DNA of 64,000 nt, from assembly GCF_013623905.1 (NCBI RefSeq), contig NZ_JABKDD010000001.1, positions 310,001-374,000 of the forward strand, read 5' to 3'. Of this stretch, positions 33,641 to 44,071 are shown piece after piece. Source of the DNA: Brevibacterium sediminis (lineage in GTDB: Bacteria; Actinomycetota; Actinomycetes; Actinomycetales; Brevibacteriaceae). Position 1 is the first letter of the stretch. Each line of letters begins with the position of its first letter. The notes below the pieces were generated by a model. The model saw only the letters and a list, made by a program, of their open reading frames with translations. It was not told the DNA's origin and ran no database searches. The translations under genes and the position numbers were made by a program.

Positions 33641-35224
33641 GGTGCCGAAGATTCCGCGTGCGATCTCGCGTGCCGCGGTCCTTGTGAACTGTTTGAACGC
33701 CGAGGACTTCACGACCTGGGAAAACAGGTTCTCGTCGTCCTTCTTCGCCGACTTCTTCCCAGAACCGCCTGACTCCTCCGGGAAGTCGATCTTGTCCGCT
33801 GAAGCGTCGCGACCCTGACTCTCAGCGGGCGCATCGGCAGGAGCTGACTTCTGTTCCTCGGCGTGAGCTTCTGACCCGCCCTCGAGGCGCTTGGCGAGGA
33901 TCTCGCGGGCAGATTCGTTGTCGATCGCGGTGCCGTACTTCTCATGCTGGGGCGACGCCGCCACAGCCGCTTTGATCTCGTCCTCGCTCATCGGCCCCAT
34001 CTTCGACTCCGGGGCTCGCATTCGCGTCGGTGCCACCGGGGTCGGAGCACCATCGGGGTCCATGACGGTGACCACGGCTTCGCCGATGCCGAGCGAGGTG
34101 AGCAGCTCTTCGAGGTCGTAGTCGGACTTCGGGAAGGTCTGCACGGTCGCTTTGAGCGCCTTCGCGTCGTTGGGTGTATGTGCCCGCAGCTGGTGCTGAA
34201 TGCGCGAACCCAACTGTGCGAGCACATCTTCGGGAACATCCTTCGGCGTCTGAGTGACGAAGAAGATGCCGACGCCCTTCGAGCGGATGAGCCGCACGGT
34301 CTGCGTCACCGACTGGAGGAAGGCCTTCGACGCGCCGGCGAAGAGCAGGTGGGCTTCGTCGAAGAAGAACACAAGCGAGGGCTTGTCCGGGTCGCCGACC
34401 TCCGGCAGGTCCTGGAACAGGTCGGCCAGCAGCCACATGAGGAACGTGGAGAACAGGGCCGGCGACTGACTGAGTTTCTGCAGTTCGAGCACCGAGACGA
34501 TTCCGGCACCGTTGTCGTCGGTGCGCAGCAGATCAGCGGTGTCGAATTCCGGTTCGCCGAAGAACACGTCGCCGCCTTGGGCCGCGAGTTCGGAGATCTT
34601 GCGCAGGATGACGCCGACGGTGGCCTTCGACGCCCCGCCGATGCCTTCGAGATCGGCCTTTCCCTCGTCGGAGGTGAGGAAGGTGAGGACGGCCTTGAGG
34701 TCGGAGAGGTCGAGCAGCGCCAACCCTGCCTGATCGGCATAGTGGAAGACCAGAGAGAGGACGGATTCTTGAGTGTCGTTGAGTTCGAGCACCTTTGCCA
34801 GCAGAATCGGCCCGAACGAGGTCACCGTCGCTCGCAGGGGAGTGCCGAGCCCCGAATCACCGAGAGTGTAGAACTCGGTCGGATTGGACCGCGACTGCCA
34901 GTCCTGACCGGCGGCATCGAGGCGCTTGCGCAGCTTGTCGGATTCGACGCCGGCAGCGCCGATGCCCGAGAGATCGCCCTTGATGTCCGAAGCGAACACC
35001 GGCACTCCGGCCCGTGACAGCTGCTCGGCGAGCACCTGCAGGGTCACGGTCTTACCGGTTCCCGTGGCACCGGCGACGAGGCCGTGCCGATTGAGCATGG
35101 ACAACGGGATGGAGATCGGGGTCTCCTTCGAGGGTTCTTCACCGTTCAGGGCGACCCCAAGATCGAGTGTCTCGCCGTCGAAGGTGTATCCGTCTTTGAG
35201 TGTCTGCAACGCCTGCTCAGTCAT
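33623..35224 (-). CDS. HerA-like helicase (DUF853) ATPase
   Basis: A 533-residue P-loop ATPase of the HerA/FtsK-related DUF853 family (E. coli YjgR type). Walker A is AGATGTGKT (about 51-59), with Lys58. Walker B is LVFFFDEAHLLF (about 289-300), and the RSKGVGIFFVTQTPKDVPEDV region carries the sensor/arginine elements. The tail from about 430 is Ala/Glu/Lys-rich and ends in a conserved basic FGTSRRRR. Family members are proposed DNA-translocating helicases, but their biological role is unclear. Leftward gene, 18-base tail overlap with the lipid-kinase-like gene, ten bases from pdxT. Confidence 0.88.
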   Translation of the reverse strand: MTEQALQTLKDGYTFDGETLDLGVALNGEEPSKETPISIPLSMLNRHGLVAGATGTGKTVTLQVLAEQLSRAGVPVFASDIKGDLSGIGAAGVESDKLRKRLDAAGQDWQSRSNPTEFYTLGDSGLGTPLRATVTSFGPILLAKVLELNDTQESVLSLVFHYADQAGLALLDLSDLKAVLTFLTSDEGKADLEGIGGASKATVGVILRKISELAAQGGDVFFGEPEFDTADLLRTDDNGAGIVSVLELQKLSQSPALFSTFLMWLLADLFQDLPEVGDPDKPSLVFFFDEAHLLFAGASKAFLQSVTQTVRLIRSKGVGIFFVTQTPKDVPEDVLAQLGSRIQHQLRAHTPNDAKALKATVQTFPKSDYDLEELLTSLGIGEAVVTVMDPDGAPTPVAPTRMRAPESKMGPMSEDEIKAAVAASPQHEKYGTAIDNESAREILAKRLEGGSEAHAEEQKSAPADAPAESQGRDASADKIDFPEESGGSGKKSAKKDDENLFSQVVKSSAFKQFTRTAAREIARGIFGTSRRRR

Positions 35225-35234
35225 GAGTCAATCT

Positions 35235-35816
35235 TTACACAGCGGCACCGAGGTGGTGGAGGAATTCTGCATGGATTCGTCCGTCGGTGCCCAACTCCGG
35301 GTGGAAGCTGGCACCCCAGACCGAGCCCTGCCGGACGAGGACGGGCACGTCGTCGTGACGGGAGAGCACCTCGGTGTCGGGCCCGAGCTCGAGGATCTGC
35401 GGGGCACGAATGAATGTGCCCTCGACCGGTTCGTCCAGTCCGCGTACGGTCAGCGGGGCGGTGAAGGACTCGCGCTGTCGACCGTAAGCGTTGCGGGCAA
35501 CGGTGACATCGAGCCCGCCGAGGCGGTCATACCCACCCAGCGAATCGTCGCTGAGCCGGTCGGCCAGGAGAATGAGTCCGGCACAGGTGCCGAAGACCGG
35601 CAGACCGCCGGCCATGTGTTCGCGCAGAGTCGCGAAGAGATCCGTGCCGGCGGCGATGCGCACCATGGCAGTGGACTCACCGCCGGGCAGAATGAGCGCA
35701 TCGAGGCCCGTAAGGTGTTCGGACCTGGTGACTTTGAGGGTGTCGACCCCCAGGGAGCCGAGCATGAGCAGGTGCTCACGGAAGGCTCCCTGGAGGGCGA
35801 GGACGCCGACTCTCAC
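35235..35816 (-). CDS. pdxT: PLP synthase glutaminase subunit PdxT
   Basis: Class I glutamine amidotransferase that supplies ammonia to PdxS for pyridoxal 5'-phosphate synthesis. The 193 residues show [13 protein letters not shown] at the start, LPGGEST (about 44-50), the nucleophile in FGTCAGLI (Cys78) and the ASFHPELG His-Glu dyad near the end. Length is typical. The ATG overlaps the stop of pdxS by four bases (ATGA), ensuring coupled synthesis of the complex. Confidence 0.97.
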   Translation of the reverse strand: MRVGVLALQGAFREHLLMLGSLGVDTLKVTRSEHLTGLDALILPGGESTAMVRIAAGTDLFATLREHMAGGLPVFGTCAGLILLADRLSDDSLGGYDRLGGLDVTVARNAYGRQRESFTAPLTVRGLDEPVEGTFIRAPQILELGPDTEVLSRHDDVPVLVRQGSVWGASFHPELGTDGRIHAEFLHHLGAAV

Positions 35817-36694
35817 CAGCCGCGCTCGGCCAGGCGGTGCGGTGCGGGTACGTCGGCGACGTTGATGCCGACCATCGCATCGCCGAGTCCGCGGGATGCC
35901 TCGGCCACGGCCTGCGGGTCATCGAAGTGTGTGGTCGCCTCGACGATGGCTTTCGCACGGGCCTCCGGGTTGCCGGACTTGAAGATGCCGGAGCCGACGA
36001 AGACGCCGTCGGCACCGAGCTGCATCATCATCGCTGCGTCTGCCGGGGTGGCGATGCCGCCGGCGACGAAGGTCACGACGGGCAGACGGCCGAGGCTGGC
36101 GACCTGCTTGACCAGGTGGTACGGGGCGGCGATCTCCTTGGCCGCGACGTAGAGCTCGTCTTCGCTCTTCGCTCCCAGTGCACGGATCTCGGAGTTGATG
36201 GTCCGCAGGTGGCGCATCGCCTCGGAGACGTCGCCGGTTCCTGCCTCGCCTTTCGAGCGGATCATCGATGCGCCCTCTTGGATACGGCGCAGAGCCTCAC
36301 CGAGGTTGGTCGCACCACAGACGAACGGCACCTTGAAGACGGACTTGTCGATGTGGTTGACGTAGTCGGCGGGGGAGAGGACCTCCGATTCGTCGATGTA
36401 GTCGACACCGAGGGTCTCGAGGATCTGGGCCTCGACGAAATGGCCGATGCGGGCCTTGGCCATCACCGGGATAGACACGGCGCTGATGATCGAGTCGATG
36501 AGGTCGGGGTCGCTCATCCGGGCGACTCCACCCTGTGCGCGGATGTCGGCAGGGACGCGTTCGAGGGCCATGACTGCGGAAGCGCCGGCCGCCTCGGCGA
36601 TGCGTGCCTGCTCTTCGTTGACGACGTCCATGATGACGCCGCCCTTGAGCATCTGAGCCAGTCCGGTGTTGAGCAGGGTCTGTGTTTCGGTCAT
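35813..36694 (-). CDS. pdxS: PLP synthase synthase subunit PdxS
   Basis: Makes pyridoxal 5'-phosphate from ribose 5-phosphate, glyceraldehyde 3-phosphate and ammonia. The 293-residue barrel has the ribose-binding Lys in [10 protein letters not shown] (Lys80) and the second Lys in [13 protein letters not shown] (Lys148), with phosphate loops at GGIATPADA and GSGIF. Sequence is closely conserved with the family. First gene of the leftward pdxST pair, and divergent from the MocR-type regulator at 36913 with a 218-base intergenic region. Confidence 0.98.
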   Translation of the reverse strand: MTETQTLLNTGLAQMLKGGVIMDVVNEEQARIAEAAGASAVMALERVPADIRAQGGVARMSDPDLIDSIISAVSIPVMAKARIGHFVEAQILETLGVDYIDESEVLSPADYVNHIDKSVFKVPFVCGATNLGEALRRIQEGASMIRSKGEAGTGDVSEAMRHLRTINSEIRALGAKSEDELYVAAKEIAAPYHLVKQVASLGRLPVVTFVAGGIATPADAAMMMQLGADGVFVGSGIFKSGNPEARAKAIVEATTHFDDPQAVAEASRGLGDAMVGINVADVPAPHRLAERGW

Positions 36695-36912
36695 TGTGGT
36701 GTAGATCCATTCACTGTCGCGGAGTCGATCCGGGTCGCCACGGGGAACAGAACAGAGGGATCTCTGTCTGCTGCCGGAGGTCGGAGGGATCGTGGTTCTT
36801 CGGGGTGAACGGCCGTTCTCGACCAGCCTAAGCCGATGAGTGGCTCATTGAGAGAGCCAGTAGTATGCAAGTATTTTAGGCCAAATAAACGTGATCGCTC
36901 TATGATCGACTG
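36695..36912. promoter_or_regulatory. Divergent pdxS / MocR regulator intergenic region
   Basis: Likely contains both promoters. For the regulator, TATGAT at 36901-36906 lies so close to the ATG (36913) that the transcript is probably leaderless. For pdxS, CATACT on the minus strand (36862-36867) is a possible -10. The stretch from 36868 to 36890 is unusually AT-rich (GTATTTTAGGCCAAATAAAC) and may hold the regulator's operator. TGATCG recurs at 36892 and 36903. Confidence 0.5.
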
Positions 36913-38307
36913 ATGGTCACGAAGTCACAGAACGGCACTCAGGCCGAGGGCATCGCCTTGCCAGTGAACGTCGACAAAGGTCTGTCGACTCCGCTGCCGG
37001 ATCAGCTCACTCAGGAGCTGCGTCGTCTGATTTCGGACGGGACTCTGCGGCCGGGGGATGCTGTGCCTTCGAGCCGTCGGTTGGCCAAGCATCTCGGAAT
37101 CTCTCGCGGCAGTGTGGAGACCGCCTATGCGCAGCTTGCCGTGGAAGGATTCCTCATCGCCGCCGAGCGTTCGGCCACGCGGATCAATCCCGGCCTGCCC
37201 GCCGCCTCGACGACGGTGCGTCCCAAGCGCCGAGTTCCGGACTCGCCGAGGCGGCGCCTGCGCAACTATGTCGACCTGCGCCCGGGGTTCGGCGGTGACG
37301 ATCCTCTGCGCGAACCGGCCTTTCGTCGGGCCTGGAGGGAATCACTCGACCTCGACCCGGGCCCAATCGACCCCTTGGGCCAGCCCCGTGCCCGGTGGGC
37401 GATCGCCGACTATCTGCGGCTGACTCGTGGGATGGCCGTCGACCCCGACGAGATCATCCTCACCAGCGGGTCTCGCGATGGTCTGCGCCTGCTGCTGAGC
37501 CTCGGCGTCTCCGGATCCATCGCCGTGGAGAATCCCGGTTTCCCGGGTCTGCGCCAGGCGATGACCGACCAGCAGCTTGTGCCTCTGGACTTGGTCGGCT
37601 CCTCGCCGGCACGGGCCGATGTGGCTGCGGCCGTCGTGACACCGAATCACCAGTTCCCGCACGGAACACCGATGCCGGTCGACCAGCGTGCCCGCCTGCT
37701 GGACTGGGCAGCTCGAGGAAACGTCCTCATCGTCGAGGACGACTACGACAGTGAGGCCCGCTTCACCCGCACAGTGCTGCCGACCCTCTTCGACCTCGCA
37801 TCATCGACCGGCAGCAGCGCGCACGTCGTCCACATCGGCACCTTCTCTGCCCTGCTGACCTCGGCCGTATCGACCGGATACGTCATCGCTCGCGGACCGA
37901 TCTCGGAGGAGCTCATGAGCCTGCGCGCGGCACTCGGGCCGGCCTACTCGCCGATTCTGCAGATGGCCATCGCCTCCTACCTCGGCTCCGGTGGGCTGCG
38001 TCGTCGCATCTCCCGGGGACGGCGGCGACTCCGGGCCGCCGAGGAGGTCGTGTCCGAGATCGGCCCGATCCCCGGTCTCGTCCACGAGGGACGCACCCTC
38101 GTCATCGAAACGTCTCAGGCCCAGGCCGAAAGCCTCCTGAGGGAGCTTGCCGAGCGCGGCATCCTCGTCGCCTCGTTGGCTCGCGGCTGGACCGGTGGCG
38201 ACGAGATTCGACACGGTCTGGTCATCGCCCATTCGAACGTCGAGGCCCCTGCGCTGCGGGAGGCCTTGGGGGCGGTGAAGTCCCTGTTGAGTAGGATTCA
38301 GTCATGA
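36913..38307 (+). CDS. MocR/PdxR-type regulator (GntR wHTH + aminotransferase-like domain) lacking PLP lysine
   Basis: Transcriptional regulator, 464 residues. A GntR winged helix spans about 26-92 (LPDQLTQELRRLISDGTLRP; SRRLAKHLGISRGSVETAY). A linker and an aminotransferase fold type I domain of about 350 residues follow. TPNHQFPHGTPM and IVEDDYDSEARF match the PLP-site blocks of MocR proteins. The next block reads IGTFSALLTSAV where the family has GTFSK, so the Schiff-base Lys is Ala313. Position opposite pdxST suggests it controls vitamin B6 synthesis, like PdxR of corynebacteria. Without the Lys it may bind PLP only weakly or sense something else. The start is probably leaderless. Confidence 0.85.
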   Translation: MVTKSQNGTQAEGIALPVNVDKGLSTPLPDQLTQELRRLISDGTLRPGDAVPSSRRLAKHLGISRGSVETAYAQLAVEGFLIAAERSATRINPGLPAASTTVRPKRRVPDSPRRRLRNYVDLRPGFGGDDPLREPAFRRAWRESLDLDPGPIDPLGQPRARWAIADYLRLTRGMAVDPDEIILTSGSRDGLRLLLSLGVSGSIAVENPGFPGLRQAMTDQQLVPLDLVGSSPARADVAAAVVTPNHQFPHGTPMPVDQRARLLDWAARGNVLIVEDDYDSEARFTRTVLPTLFDLASSTGSSAHVVHIGTFSALLTSAVSTGYVIARGPISEELMSLRAALGPAYSPILQMAIASYLGSGGLRRRISRGRRRLRAAEEVVSEIGPIPGLVHEGRTLVIETSQAQAESLLRELAERGILVASLARGWTGGDEIRHGLVIAHSNVEAPALREALGAVKSLLSRIQS

Positions 38308-38693
38308 GGAATTCCGGATTTGCAGTCGACGGCATCATCAAGCTGCTGCTGGCCGTGCTCGGCTTCATCTTCATCGGCGGGCTCGAGGACTTCTTCCTCG
38401 CCCCACGCTGGTTGGTCGTCACCGCGCTGGTGCTGCTCTTCCTCAGCGCTGCCACCCAGATCTCCTATGCCGTGACCAAGGGGGAGAAGCGCTACCTGAA
38501 GTTCCCGATGGTCTTCGACGCGCTTCTCATCGTCGCGGTCGTCGTCGGCCTCATCCTCGCCGCTGCGAGCAACCCTGCCGGCGCCTGGGTCCTCTTCGGA
38601 TTGATCGGAGTGGGCTCGTTGGGCATCGCCGTGGTCTTCACGACCGGCGAGAACGGCCCGTCGTTCAGCGAAGACGAGCCGCAGAACCCCTGA
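38304..38693 (+). CDS. Small four-helix membrane protein of unknown function
   Basis: A 129-residue protein with four hydrophobic segments (about 10-27, 37-55, 68-86 and 93-110) and an acidic C-terminal tail. The ATG overlaps the stop of the MocR-type regulator by four bases (ATGA), so the two are translationally coupled. I do not recognise the family; actinobacteria have many such proteins. The coupling makes a role linked to vitamin B6 conceivable but unproven. Confidence 0.75.
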   Translation: MRNSGFAVDGIIKLLLAVLGFIFIGGLEDFFLAPRWLVVTALVLLFLSAATQISYAVTKGEKRYLKFPMVFDALLIVAVVVGLILAAASNPAGAWVLFGLIGVGSLGIAVVFTTGENGPSFSEDEPQNP

Positions 38694-38705
38694 CCGCTGT
38701 CGCAC

Positions 38706-38798
38706 GCCGCCCTACGTCGATGAAGCGTTCCCGCACGGCGCTTTCCGTCGATCAAGCGTTGGCGCGCGCCGCTCTCCGTCGATCAAGCGCCGGCGCAC
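38706..38798 (+). repeat. Three tandem 31-bp intergenic repeats
   Basis: Units 38706-38736, 38737-38767 and 38768-38798 each carry the core CGTCGAT(C/G)AAGCG at the same offset (38715, 38746, 38777) flanked by GC-rich ends. A partial inverted copy (CTTGATCGGCGG) follows near 38836-38847. There are no unique spacers, so this is not a CRISPR array. It lies between two convergent genes. Confidence 0.8.
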
Positions 38799-38876
38799 AT
38801 TTGTGGACGCCTACCGGCACATATCTGCTGTAGGCCTTGATCGGCGGAGAATTCTCGCTGTGGTGCGACGGTGCGC

Positions 38877-39521
38877 TCAGCGGTTGAAGGCGATGGCCGC
38901 GATATGGCCGTCGGGAATACCGGCCTCGAGGTCGTGGATGTCGACATCGGGATGCGGTGAATTCGGTTCCGGTCCGGCACCGATGTAGTCGAGACCCGGA
39001 TCGCGAGCCAGGCCCGTGCTCAGTGCCTTGAGGAAAGCTTCGGTGCGTGCCCACACACGGACGAAGCCGGCGGCGAAGTCGTCATCGGGAAGCGCTTCGA
39101 GTTCTGCGCGTTCTCTCTCATGGAGCAGCTGCATCGCCTCCAGTGCGACATCTCGCTCGGGGATCGCTTCGATGTCGAGTCCGACCGGGTCGTCGGCGAC
39201 GGCGACGAGGACGAGGCGACGAGACCTCGACACGGAGAATTCGCACTCGTCGTGACGTGGTTTGCCCGCCGAGTCGAGGCGGATCTCGATCGCGGCGGGG
39301 TCCTGACCCAGATGCGCTCCGAGCACATGGCGGAGGACAACCCGGCCGGCAGACCAGGTGGCGGCCGCCTCGGCGTCGAATTCCTTCGCATAGTTGCGTT
39401 CCTGCTCGGTGAGCACGGAATCGTCATCCCGCGCCCAGGCCGCTTCGGCCGAGGTATCGGCGAGGATGAGAGTGACGGGCAGCTCGGTGGGCAGTTCGGT
39501 GAAGCTGGGGTGGTGCGCCAT
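38877..39521 (-). CDS. 4'-phosphopantetheinyl transferase superfamily protein (Sfp type)
   Basis: Transfers phosphopantetheine from CoA to carrier proteins. The 214 residues show the Mg-binding PVGLDIEAI (about 109-117) and the third motif VWARTEAFLKALSTGL (about 153-168). The usual W-x-x-K-E is here W-A-R-T-E, but the catalytic Glu and following Lys are kept, as in many actinobacterial homologs. AGKPRHDECEFSVSRS is the preceding PPant-binding strand. No polyketide or peptide synthetase is in the window, so it may serve siderophore or other synthases elsewhere. Its start is three bases from the LapA-like gene's stop; the two are likely co-transcribed. Confidence 0.83.
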   Translation of the reverse strand: MAHHPSFTELPTELPVTLILADTSAEAAWARDDDSVLTEQERNYAKEFDAEAAATWSAGRVVLRHVLGAHLGQDPAAIEIRLDSAGKPRHDECEFSVSRSRRLVLVAVADDPVGLDIEAIPERDVALEAMQLLHERERAELEALPDDDFAAGFVRVWARTEAFLKALSTGLARDPGLDYIGAGPEPNSPHPDVDIHDLEAGIPDGHIAAIAFNR

Positions 39522-39524
39522 CGA

Positions 39525-39983
39525 TCAGCGGCCCAGGGCCTTGTTGATCTTCTTCAGCTTGCGGTTGAGCACGAAGATCCGCACCGAACCGATGATTCCG
39601 GCGATGAGGATGCCGCCGATCGCAGCGAAGAGCATCGCCACGCCCAGGGGCAGTTCGAACTGCCAGCCGAAGTACTTGAACTCGGCCGGGACATTGTTCT
39701 GCAGAATGAAGATGAGCAGCAGGACGACGATGAGGGCGCCGAGGATGAGGGAGACCCACATTCCCGCCGACATTCCGGATCCGGCCTTCGTCGACGGCAG
39801 TTCACCGGTGTGTCCCGTCGGAGGCTGGGTCTGCTCATGCCTCTCCTGCGGGGACATCTCTCGGGTCTTGTCCACCGCAGCGGTCTCGCCCGTCGCGGGA
39901 GTATCGCTGCCGAGGACTGAATCGGTTTCGGCCAGGAGCTCTTCGGGCGTCTGCGAATCGCCACGCGGGTCTTGAGTACTCAT
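39525..39983 (-). CDS. LapA domain (DUF1049) membrane protein
   Basis: A 152-residue protein from ATG 39983 with a polar, Thr/Ser/Glu-rich N-terminal half (about 1-75) and two membrane helices (about 78-98 and 113-133). The pattern FILQNNVPAEFKYFGWQFELP between them (quoted in part) is typical of the LapA/YrvD domain. Function is unknown in Gram-positives. An in-frame ATG at 39995 is possible. Both starts lie within a strong inverted repeat. Confidence 0.8.
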   Translation of the reverse strand: MSTQDPRGDSQTPEELLAETDSVLGSDTPATGETAAVDKTREMSPQERHEQTQPPTGHTGELPSTKAGSGMSAGMWVSLILGALIVVLLLIFILQNNVPAEFKYFGWQFELPLGVAMLFAAIGGILIAGIIGSVRIFVLNRKLKKINKALGR

Positions 39984-40014
39984 GCGCCCCATCATAACTG
40001 CTGATGGGGCGCAT
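39982..40014 (-). other. Inverted repeat overlapping the LapA-gene start codon
   Basis: A perfect 13-bp inverted repeat (39982-39994 with 40002-40014, seven-base loop). In the leftward transcript the 3' arm contains the GGGG that would serve as ribosome site and the first bases of the ATG at 39983, so folding would hide the start. Confidence 0.65.
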
Positions 40015-40029
40015 AAGGCAGGTTTGCAG

Positions 40030-40062
40030 AAAGAGTCCCGGCAACCGCTGCCGGGACTCTTT
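40030..40062 (-). terminator. Terminator of icd
   Basis: A perfect 14-bp stem (40030-40043 with 40049-40062, five-base loop), with AAA and TTT at its base, 24 bases after the icd stop in the leftward direction. It isolates icd from the LapA-like gene, leaving only about 50 bases for that gene's promoter. Confidence 0.8.
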
Positions 40063-40085
40063 CCTAAGGGGTGTCGATCAGTTGA

Positions 40086-42471
<2,386 letters not shown>

Positions 42472-43113
42472 GTGGCCAAACTCTACTTCCGGTACGGGGC
42501 GATGAATTCCGGCAAGTCGACCGCTCTTCTGCAAGCGGCCTTCAACTACGAGGAACGCGGCCAGCGCGTTCTGCTGGCCAAGCCGCTGATCGACACCAAA
42601 GGCGCATCGCAGATCGTGTCCCGATTGGGCGTCACCCGTGAGGTCGACTTCGTCATCCCCGCCGACGGTGACGTGGAGCGGATCTATGCCGAACATGCCG
42701 ACTACGTCGACCACGATGCCCTCATCGAATCCATCGACGCCCCGAAGATCCCGGTCGCGTGCCTGCTCATCGACGAAGCGCAGTTCCTCAGCCCCGTCCA
42801 AGTGGATTCGCTCATGCGGATCGCCACCACCGCCTCGGTGCCGGTGATGTGCTACGGAATCCGCACAGACTTCCAGACGAAGGCATTCCCCGGTTCAGCG
42901 CGACTGCTCGAGATCGCCCACACCCTCGAGGAACTCAAGACGATCTGCCGCTGCGGCCGCAAGGCGATGTTCAACGGCCGCCTCGTCGACGGACAGTTCA
43001 TCTTCGACGGCGATCAGGTCGCCATCGACGGCAATTCCGTGACCTATGAGTCACTGTGCCCGAGCTGTTATCTCGAGTACTCCGGCGGTAGGCTGTCAAC
43101 GACAGACTCCTGA
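42472..43113 (+). CDS. tdk: Thymidine kinase
   Basis: Phosphorylates thymidine with ATP in the salvage pathway. The 213-residue product (GTG start; AGAGGA about seven bases ahead) has Walker A YGAMNSGKSTAL (P-loop at about 9-16), the catalytic base in LLIDEAQFL (Glu102), GIRTDFQTKAFPGS (lasso) and zinc ligands CRCG and CPSC in the C-terminal part. All key residues are present and the length is usual. The first of four rightward genes, of which the others are metabolic hydrolases and reductases; a shared transcript is possible but gaps of 48-96 bases leave room for promoters. Confidence 0.96.
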   Translation: MAKLYFRYGAMNSGKSTALLQAAFNYEERGQRVLLAKPLIDTKGASQIVSRLGVTREVDFVIPADGDVERIYAEHADYVDHDALIESIDAPKIPVACLLIDEAQFLSPVQVDSLMRIATTASVPVMCYGIRTDFQTKAFPGSARLLEIAHTLEELKTICRCGRKAMFNGRLVDGQFIFDGDQVAIDGNSVTYESLCPSCYLEYSGGRLSTTDS

Positions 43114-43209
43114 CCGATCCCGACACAGCTTCCCCGTCGAATCCAGCTCATCGACGACCGTCGTATCCAGTCGAAATCCGTTCGCACTTTCAGTTCTCAA
43201 GGAGCCTCC

Positions 43210-43989
43210 ATGCGCATCGCCGTTCGTGCCTTCAACGACAATCCCGGTTCTCCCGTCCTCGTCTTCGGCAACGCTTTGGGCACTCGGATGCCTTTGTGGA
43301 CCTCCGTGGCCGCGCGTCTGGCCGACGATTTCCAGATCTATCTCACCGACCTTCCCGGACATACCCTTCCCGCCGGCGATTCCCTCGCCGAGGCGTCCGC
43401 CCCGCTGACAGTCGAAGCGCTGGCTTCCGGTGTCGTCGAGCCCCTCGCCGAGCTCGGGGTGGAGTCCTTCATCTACTGCGGAGTCTCGATCTCCGGCGGC
43501 GTCGGTCTGACCCTGGCGCTCAACCACCCCGATTCGCTGGCCGGACTCGTCGCCTGTGCGACGGCCGAGAAGTTCGGCACTCCGGAATCCTGGGACGAAC
43601 GCATCGGCGAAGTCCGCGCCGACGGCACCAAGGGACTTGTCGATGACACCGCCGATCGGTGGTTCGCCGCCGGGTTCCTCGGCGAGGACATCGCCACCGG
43701 CCACCTCATCCTGTCCGACCTCGCCCTGGTCGATGACGAGGCGTACATCGCGGCCGCCTCGGCGCTGAAGACCTACGATCTGAGTGGGAAGCTCGGCTCG
43801 ATCGCCACCCCGACGCTCGTCATCGCCGGCGCCCAGGATTCCGGCTGCACTCCCGAAGCGATGTCGGAGATGGCCGAACAGATCGAAGGTTCGCACTTCG
43901 CCACGATCCCGGACTCCGCTCACCTGCCGATGGTCGAACACCCTGAGATCGTCGTCGATCACATCCAGGAGTTCTGCGGCCAGCTCTAG
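43210..43989 (+). CDS. Alpha/beta hydrolase, 3-oxoadipate enol-lactonase (PcaD)-like
   Basis: A 259-residue alpha/beta hydrolase. VFGNALGTRMPLW (about 18-30), CGVSISGGVGL with nucleophile Ser, a lid of about 70 residues and DSAHLPMVEHP with the His are the order seen in PcaD proteins. No other protocatechuate-pathway gene is nearby, so the assignment is by resemblance only; a related lactonase or esterase activity is as likely. AAGGAG stands six bases before the ATG. Lies in the tdk-to-MBL series. Confidence 0.78.
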   Translation: MRIAVRAFNDNPGSPVLVFGNALGTRMPLWTSVAARLADDFQIYLTDLPGHTLPAGDSLAEASAPLTVEALASGVVEPLAELGVESFIYCGVSISGGVGLTLALNHPDSLAGLVACATAEKFGTPESWDERIGEVRADGTKGLVDDTADRWFAAGFLGEDIATGHLILSDLALVDDEAYIAAASALKTYDLSGKLGSIATPTLVIAGAQDSGCTPEAMSEMAEQIEGSHFATIPDSAHLPMVEHPEIVVDHIQEFCGQL

Positions 43990-44071
43990 AGAGGAGCGGA
44001 CCGCGGCATCTTCGCCGTTCCGGTATTCGGGACCGGTGTCTGAGTCCGAGCGGAACTGGCAGACTGATGTC

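Noticed and set aside
38706..38798. Tandem repeats taken as a CRISPR array
   Set aside because: The units are directly adjacent with no unique spacers, there are only three, and no cas gene is in the window.
43210..43989. Part of a protocatechuate (pca) degradation cluster
   Set aside because: Only the PcaD-like hydrolase is present, without pcaB, pcaC, pcaGH or pcaIJ; resemblance alone is not enough.
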